IMG/VR virus record: IMGVR_UViG_3300037184_000166
Location: 1-26,268 of that record
DNA length: 26,268 bases
Direction: 5' to 3' (one strand)
DNA from: a virus
Each line of letters begins with the position of its first letter. Position 1 is the stretch's first letter. Positions 21,854-26,268 of the stretch are shown here, piece after piece. The position numbers and the translations under genes were made by a program. The notes below the pieces were generated by a model. The model was given only the letters and a program-made list of their open reading frames with translations, was not told the DNA's origin and did no database searches.

Positions 21854-23623
21854 TCAAGCGGCCTGTGGCTGCTTGTTCTTCGGGATCTGGTCTGAGACCG
21901 AATCCTGGAGGGCTTGCGGTGCCTTCCCGAGCTTCCCTGCCGCGGTCGCAGCCTGCTCTGCCATGGCCATCGCCCTGTCTTGGGACTGCAGTTGCGCACG
22001 CTGCTGACGGAGGCTGATGACCTGCTGCATCGGACGCTCGTACCGAGGAGACATCCCTTGGTTGATCGCGTACGCGCGCAGTGCGGAATCCCAGTCCCAG
22101 TTGTCCAGCCACTCCGGCTTTTGGGCCTTCCCAGATACCTCCGTGATGAACTGGAGGGTATCCATCGTGGCCTTGTTCTGCAGGGCCATGAGGGCGAGCG
22201 CCAATCGGCTGGTGTACGTCACCTCGGGCATCGCCAGGCGCAGCTTGCGGCCGGTGGGGTCCGGAACGTACATGGACCGCGGGGGCTTCGGGAAACGGCC
22301 GGCACGGAACAGGATTCCGAAAATGCGCTTCAGGTCGGGCCCAGTCTTCTCCGTGATCAGCCGGCCGAACATCGGGCTCAGCTGCTCCAGCTTCTCGCCC
22401 ATCACCTGAGAGATCCCGTAGGCGGTGGCGTGGTTCACGTCGATCTCCTGCATCGCCTTGAAGACGTCCGTGTAGAACATCCTGTGGACGGCCTCCTGGA
22501 TTTTCTGCACGCCGGTCTCAGTTCCTTGCAGGTTCATCCTCGAGACCCATTCCTCGGGCTTTCCGCCGCCAGGCGCGTTCGGGTCGTAGGGCGTCACGCC
22601 GCCCGGGCGGAGGTCCATCTGTCCAAAGAGCTTGATTGGGGTAAGGATCCGGGGGTTCGCCTGCAGCTCAACCTGCGCATGCTGGAAGCGCACCATGAAG
22701 TTCAACTCGCGGACGTTCGGCAGGGTCTCGAAGGCGGGGCTGTACCCCCAGACCGATCCGGTTCCCCAGTCATCAAAGCGGGTGACGGAGTCAGGCATCT
22801 CGTCGTATCCGCCCTCCTTCACACAGACCTTGTCCTCGAGCGCAATGTAGATCGAGGCGAACGGCTTGTTCGGCCCGTCAATCCTGCCGGGCTCACGCTC
22901 AATCTCAGATCGAGGCCTGATCACATGGACGAAGACAAACTCTGCGTCCTGCCCCTTTCCGCCGTTGTCGGTGAGTGCCTTGTAGATCTTGCGCGCCGGC
23001 TTCAGGGCGCTCTCACCCCACTCCTGCTTCGCCTGTCGGGCGGAGTACTTGAACTCCGAGTAGATCGTGTCGACCATACCCTCGCTGTTGCGGGCCACGC
23101 AGTAGGTGGCGATCTTCCGGGTCATGCAGTTGATCAGGTTGGCCTCGCCCTGCTCAATGTGCAGCTGGCCTGTGCCGAACACAACCCGGTTCTTGTACTG
23201 GATGCCGCTCTCAGAGTAGTAGTTCGATCTGGAAAGCTCGTCGAGGGCGATCTCCGTACACATCCCGCACCAGATTGATCCGTCGTCGTTCTCGTCCATG
23301 TTCATGGACTTCGGCGGAGTCCAGGCAAACCACGGCTCGGCCGAGGGTGTCGCCCAATTCGCATGTCCAGTCGTGCAGATCCTGGCGTCCTCGATGCCCG
23401 TCGTGTCGTAGATCAGATCGCCCCACCCAGCCGTCCCTTCCGTCTTTGTCGTGTTGATGTCCGACATGTTCGGCAGGTAGTAGTCGGAAAGCCGCTGCCA
23501 TGGGTCGTCCCAGATGGCCATCCTCTGGCTCTTCAGCTTCTGGTAGCGTGTCAGCTCGCGCAGTGCCAAATCCGGATTTCCATCCGCCCGACCTGACTTC
23601 GGTGCTGTTTCGAGCATGAACAT
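21854..23623 (-). CDS. Portal / head-to-tail connector protein (T7 gp8-like)
   Basis: A 589-residue protein, close to the usual portal length for this group (about 540). Pattern: a helical start (ELTRYQKLKSQRMAIWDDPWQRLSDYYLP), DTTGIEDARICTTGHANWATPSAEPWFAW, QYKNRVVFGTGQLHIEQG, a stretch around YGYSPAFETLPNVRELN, then LEQLSPMFGRLITEKTGPDLKRIFGILFRAGRFPKPP. These are familiar elements of the bacteriophage head-to-tail connecting protein family. The C-terminus is Gln/Ala-rich. Two ATGs (23623 and 23617) are possible; the difference is two residues. Twelve such subunits form the ring through which the terminase packages DNA; this is family knowledge. Confidence 0.92.
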   Translation of the reverse strand: MFMLETAPKSGRADGNPDLALRELTRYQKLKSQRMAIWDDPWQRLSDYYLPNMSDINTTKTEGTAGWGDLIYDTTGIEDARICTTGHANWATPSAEPWFAWTPPKSMNMDENDDGSIWCGMCTEIALDELSRSNYYSESGIQYKNRVVFGTGQLHIEQGEANLINCMTRKIATYCVARNSEGMVDTIYSEFKYSARQAKQEWGESALKPARKIYKALTDNGGKGQDAEFVFVHVIRPRSEIEREPGRIDGPNKPFASIYIALEDKVCVKEGGYDEMPDSVTRFDDWGTGSVWGYSPAFETLPNVRELNFMVRFQHAQVELQANPRILTPIKLFGQMDLRPGGVTPYDPNAPGGGKPEEWVSRMNLQGTETGVQKIQEAVHRMFYTDVFKAMQEIDVNHATAYGISQVMGEKLEQLSPMFGRLITEKTGPDLKRIFGILFRAGRFPKPPRSMYVPDPTGRKLRLAMPEVTYTSRLALALMALQNKATMDTLQFITEVSGKAQKPEWLDNWDWDSALRAYAINQGMSPRYERPMQQVISLRQQRAQLQSQDRAMAMAEQAATAAGKLGKAPQALQDSVSDQIPKNKQPQAA

Positions 23624-23626
23624 GGA

Positions 23627-23938
23627 TCAGGTGCCCAGAGATTTCGCCCCCGGCCCAACAGACTGCGATGCAGGCTTTGGATTAGTTGGCGACGGTGACG
23701 GCGACTTGGGAAAGAAGCCGCCAGTATCGGGAGCGAAGATCGTGCTGTTCGAGAATCCCTTCTTCCGCAGCATCTGCCGACGGTAGTCCGCCTGCGCCTG
23801 CGCCACCTCAGGAGAACTCTCCGTGACTGGCGGCACCGCGGCCGCGACTGGCGTGGCTGCTACGTTCGGCGCGCTTCCGCCGCTGAAGAACCTGTAGGCG
23901 TGCGGGGGCCAGAATTGTTTATCCGGGTGTAATGTCAT
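23627..23938 (-). CDS. Small portal-upstream phage protein
   Basis: A 103-residue protein from ATG 23938, overlapping the previous gene by 20 bases. A TTG one codon upstream is less likely. It has an Ala/Pro/Val-rich spacer (residues 24-40) and a conserved-looking RRQMLRKKGFSNSTIFAPDTGGF (53-75), then a Ser/Pro-rich tail. The R-x-x-x-R-x-G-x-x-x-T-I-x motif is shared by many small proteins located between terminase and portal, or elsewhere in tail regions, of podoviruses. Function unknown. Confidence 0.66.
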   Translation of the reverse strand: MTLHPDKQFWPPHAYRFFSGGSAPNVAATPVAAAVPPVTESSPEVAQAQADYRRQMLRKKGFSNSTIFAPDTGGFFPKSPSPSPTNPKPASQSVGPGAKSLGT

Positions 23939-24320
23939 CAATTGCGGGCAAATCCGCTGGGCATAAACGACGCAATGTCTCGGAAGGCACCAATGTCAAT
24001 TCTTTCTTGCCGCCCCTGAGCCGGTGAAAGGCTATCCATCCGAGGGGCCAGGGCAGTATCTGCCAGCACTTTCCGATGTCGCCGGCCATCGCATGCACAA
24101 ACCAGGTGTCGGCCGTCCGGCGCAGCTCTGGCGTCAGTTCGAACATGACGTCGGTCATCTCTACGATCCTCTCGCGGATCACCGGCCTGCCCATGACGAA
24201 GTAGTCGGGAGTCGAGAACACGAATCCATGGCGGTGGTGCCACGCCACGTAGAAGTCGAAGGTGAACTCCTGTGGGTTCGCCCCGTACAGGGCCGCTATT
24301 TGATCGTACGGGCTCACCAT
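23919..24320 (-). CDS. Small unrecognised protein after terminase
   Basis: A 133-residue protein. ATG 24320 overlaps the terminase stop by 7 bases; a GTG at 24317 would give the common GTGA overlap instead. Pattern: YDQIAALYG, then FYVAWHHRHGFVFSTPDYFVMGRPV (23-47), a helix, WFVHAMAGDIGKCWQILPWPLGWIAFHRL (73-101) and a basic stretch. The aromatic patches and Pro-Trp-Pro-Leu turn suggest a small folded domain, perhaps GNAT-like as in some neighbouring podovirus genes, but I cannot place it with confidence. Probably a late gene co-translated with the terminase. Confidence 0.66.
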   Translation of the reverse strand: MVSPYDQIAALYGANPQEFTFDFYVAWHHRHGFVFSTPDYFVMGRPVIRERIVEMTDVMFELTPELRRTADTWFVHAMAGDIGKCWQILPWPLGWIAFHRLRGGKKELTLVPSETLRRLCPADLPAIDDITPG

Positions 24321-25963
24321 CGTATCACCCTTGGTTCAGTCCTTCCCTCCCCTCGGGGGCGGTTCCAGCCGGCAAGGATGACCTGCCCTGACCCCGGGGC
24401 CTGCATGTACGTGTACCCGTCCCCCCCTGGGATCATGCCGTTCATGTCCGCTTCCGCAAAGGTCCGGATCGCCGCGGCGCCGTGGGAGTTCTCGTCGTGT
24501 ACCGGGTTCTCCCTTATCACCCCGCTCGAGGCATCCTCCTTCGTGTGGTAGCCCTCGAGGCATCCGATCCCCGAGGGCATCGTCCTGCCGTCGTGCTGCC
24601 AGGTGCGGCCGCACTCGGTCTTGTGGAAAATGAAGCGCGGAAGGAGGGCCCGGAGCCTGCGGATCCCCAGCCACTCGTCGGGCGTCCGCGTGACCACCCG
24701 GATGTTCTCGAGGCCCGCAGCCATGAGGTATTCGACATAGGATTTGCCGCTCTTCTCCTTCGCGTTCGCGTCATGCGGCAGGAAGTTGATCGCCACCGGC
24801 ATCTGGTACTTGCGCTCCCATTCCTTGATGACCGCGGCATAGTATGGCGGGTCCTCCCTGCAATTGCAACGGTAGGCCAGGGCGCAGATGTCCCGGCCTG
24901 AGAATTGCAGGAGCCAGATCGCCGTGAAGTCGGAGTACCCGATGTCCCAGAAGGAATACAAGGGGAAGGTGCGGTCGTGCTCGAAGTCGACAATCCTCTT
25001 CGCCGCCCGCAGCTGGGAGATCCTCGAGCCGTAGATAGCCCCCTTGATAACCGCCTCGAAGGCCTCCGAGACCGTGCTTGGGAACTCCGACAGGATCGCG
25101 TTCTCGATCGCCGCGTGCTTCTTCACGTACCAGAACTTCTGCTCCGAGGTGAGCTTGATGCCCTGCTCCTCGAGGCTCTTGAAGTATGCTGCGTGCTCCG
25201 CATCCAAATGCAGCCCAGGGCTCGACAGCACGTACCCGAAGTGACGCCACCATGGGAAGAAATGGAACCTCCAGTCCATCGCGGTGAGCGGCTCCTTCGA
25301 CTCCATGGCCAAGCATAGCAGGGCGTAGAAGACGCCGAACTTTCCCCCCTCGTGGGTCGCCTCGATCACGATCGTGTTGCCCGAGTGGATGGTGTTCAGC
25401 GCGCCCTTCCGGATCTCCTCCGCAACCTCCGGGCTGTAGAAGCTGACGTGGCCGAGCTCAGAAATCCAGAGGAACTGCAGGGTGCCGCCACGCATCGAGG
25501 TGCCAGCCCAGATCTTCGAATCGTTCGACCATTCCATCTCCTTCGTGTTGTCGACCCGGAGACGGACTGTCGCCTTGACCATGGCCCCTATCTGCGCGGT
25601 CGCCGGGTCATCCGGATCGTCGAGGTGGTCATAGGCGAAGCGGACCTTGTCCAGCTTCTTTTTTGCGTCGTCGTCCGTTTTGTCGATGATGCCGCAAGTT
25701 TTGTTCTTTGAGAAGAGAGCGAAGTCCAGCTCCCGCAAGGCGCAATAGGTCGAGATTCCGGGCTGCCGGCACTTCAGGACGATGTTCTGGGAATGCCAGT
25801 TGTCGTGCAGCTGCCTCTGCTCCCACCGCGGCCTGAACTTCACCTTCACCCCGTTCTCATTCTCAATCCAGTAAAGGTTGGCCAGCCTCCATGCCTGCGA
25901 GGACAGCAGCTCCGCCACCCTTGCCTTTGCCTTCTCCTCAGCGATCTCCTGCTCAGTCGCCAC
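24314..25963 (-). CDS. terL: Terminase large subunit
   Basis: A 549-residue DNA packaging motor and nuclease, starting at GTG 25963 three bases after the previous stop. ATPase domain: Walker A-like KCRQPGIST (64-72), Walker B region FLWISE (164-169) with catalytic E169, and a coupling motif IEATHEG (200-206). Nuclease domain: WDIGYSDFTAIW (339-350) with D340 and D345, LPHDANAKEKSGKS (396-408) with D398, and VHDENSHGAAAIR (488-500) with D490 and H494. These are the usual RNase H-like metal sites. It cuts concatemeric DNA and drives it through the portal encoded about 0.7 kb on. No small terminase subunit is visible in the window. Confidence 0.95.
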   Translation of the reverse strand: MATEQEIAEEKAKARVAELLSSQAWRLANLYWIENENGVKVKFRPRWEQRQLHDNWHSQNIVLKCRQPGISTYCALRELDFALFSKNKTCGIIDKTDDDAKKKLDKVRFAYDHLDDPDDPATAQIGAMVKATVRLRVDNTKEMEWSNDSKIWAGTSMRGGTLQFLWISELGHVSFYSPEVAEEIRKGALNTIHSGNTIVIEATHEGGKFGVFYALLCLAMESKEPLTAMDWRFHFFPWWRHFGYVLSSPGLHLDAEHAAYFKSLEEQGIKLTSEQKFWYVKKHAAIENAILSEFPSTVSEAFEAVIKGAIYGSRISQLRAAKRIVDFEHDRTFPLYSFWDIGYSDFTAIWLLQFSGRDICALAYRCNCREDPPYYAAVIKEWERKYQMPVAINFLPHDANAKEKSGKSYVEYLMAAGLENIRVVTRTPDEWLGIRRLRALLPRFIFHKTECGRTWQHDGRTMPSGIGCLEGYHTKEDASSGVIRENPVHDENSHGAAAIRTFAEADMNGMIPGGDGYTYMQAPGSGQVILAGWNRPRGEGRTEPRVIRW

Positions 25964-25966
25964 GGG

Positions 25967-26268
25967 TCAATTATTCGGGTTGCTCCGGTTGTTTGTGCCG
26001 CTGTCGCTCACTCCAATCGTCCCGGCGGTCGTGAAGTTCTTCAAGCAGTTCCAATTTGATCCTGAGTCGATTGTGATCCCGGCGTAGGGGTAGCTCCATG
26101 TCCAGTCTGAGAGTGAGTTGGCGAGGGAGTTTCCGGTGATGTAGATCCCGGTCGTGATGCCTCCATAGGGTGCGATGCCGTTGAAGTTGCAGTACTGGCA
26201 GTCGTTCAAGAGAAGGTAGTAGGCATAGCCGCCGGGAATGTAGGAGTCGTCCGCAGCGATCATCGAGT
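25967..26268 (-). CDS. Beta-helix-like protein, C-terminal fragment (runs off window)
   Basis: The reading frame is open to the right edge, so only the last 99 or so residues are seen; the ATG at 26263 need not be the true start. Short repeating turns rich in Asn, Gly, Tyr and Thr (NDCQYCNFNG, TTGIYITGNSLANS, AGITIDSGSNWNCLKNFTTAGTIG) resemble the last coils of a right-handed parallel beta-helix, as in tail spikes and pectate-lyase-like proteins. The stop is 3 bases before the terminase GTG. A fibre or spike next to terminase would fit, as would a depolymerase, but the domain is incomplete here. Confidence 0.6.
   Translation of the reverse strand, partial: SMIAADDSYIPGGYAYYLLLNDCQYCNFNGIAPYGGITTGIYITGNSLANSLSDWTWSYPYAGITIDSGSNWNCLKNFTTAGTIGVSDSGTNNRSNPNN

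Noticed and set aside
21850-21999. Longer start for the Bbp19-like gene
   Set aside because: The 50 added residues are Arg/Ser-rich shadow of the portal C-terminus; the ATG at 21849 fits the spacing.
21914-23278. Plus-strand ORF of 454 codons opposite the portal gene
   Set aside because: Antisense shadow of a confidently identified portal; no ribosome site or domain was seen.
1-26268. Integrase, att site, CRISPR, tRNA or insertion sequence
   Set aside because: No cloverleaf, repeat array, transposase or recombinase motif was seen; nothing shows that this phage is integrated.

Overview
This window is a structural and packaging segment of a tailed double-stranded DNA phage with a short (podovirus-type) tail. 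Every supported gene lies on the minus strand, so the transcript runs from base 26268 down to base 1. Genes are packed tightly, often with 1 to 20 base overlaps. The set comprises terminase, portal, scaffold, coat protein, two T7-type tail-tube proteins, internal ejection proteins and fibres. No integrase, replication, RNA polymerase or lysis gene, tRNA, CRISPR array or insertion sequence was seen. The DNA is GC-rich (about 60 percent by eye), with more AT-rich patches in the fibre genes and in one part of the giant virion protein. The host cannot be named. The many carbohydrate-binding-like folds suggest a bacterium with a polysaccharide-rich surface.

Layout in transcription order: the end of a beta-helix-like protein (26268-25967); large terminase (25963-24314); two small proteins; portal (23623-21854); a Bbp19-like small protein; an unrecognised 209-residue protein; scaffold (20910-19939); a GroES-like co-chaperonin (19939-19574); a rho-independent terminator; major capsid protein (19355-18438); a putative decoration protein (18398-17898); a second terminator; a doubtful small ORF; tail adaptor (gp11-like, 17581-16658); tail nozzle (gp12-like, 16654-13601); a GNAT/gp13-like protein; internal virion proteins similar in position and type to T7 gp14 and gp15; and a giant 2145-residue virion protein (10988-4551). 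After these come a small HExxE-motif protein, an ATP-grasp protein, and a fibre cassette of four genes that all begin with a hydrophobic export-type leader (2877 to 1, the last gene running off the edge).

How it fits together: terminase and portal package DNA. Scaffold and co-chaperonin precede the coat gene they probably help fold and assemble. The coat and decoration genes sit between two terminators, and the second terminator has the same position as T7's T-phi, between capsid and tail genes. The adaptor and nozzle carry carbohydrate-binding-like insertions, and the internal proteins would form the DNA ejection channel. The least expected parts are the phage co-chaperonin, the ATP-grasp enzyme, the carbohydrate-binding inserts in the tail tube, and the run of fibre-region proteins with Sec-type leaders.
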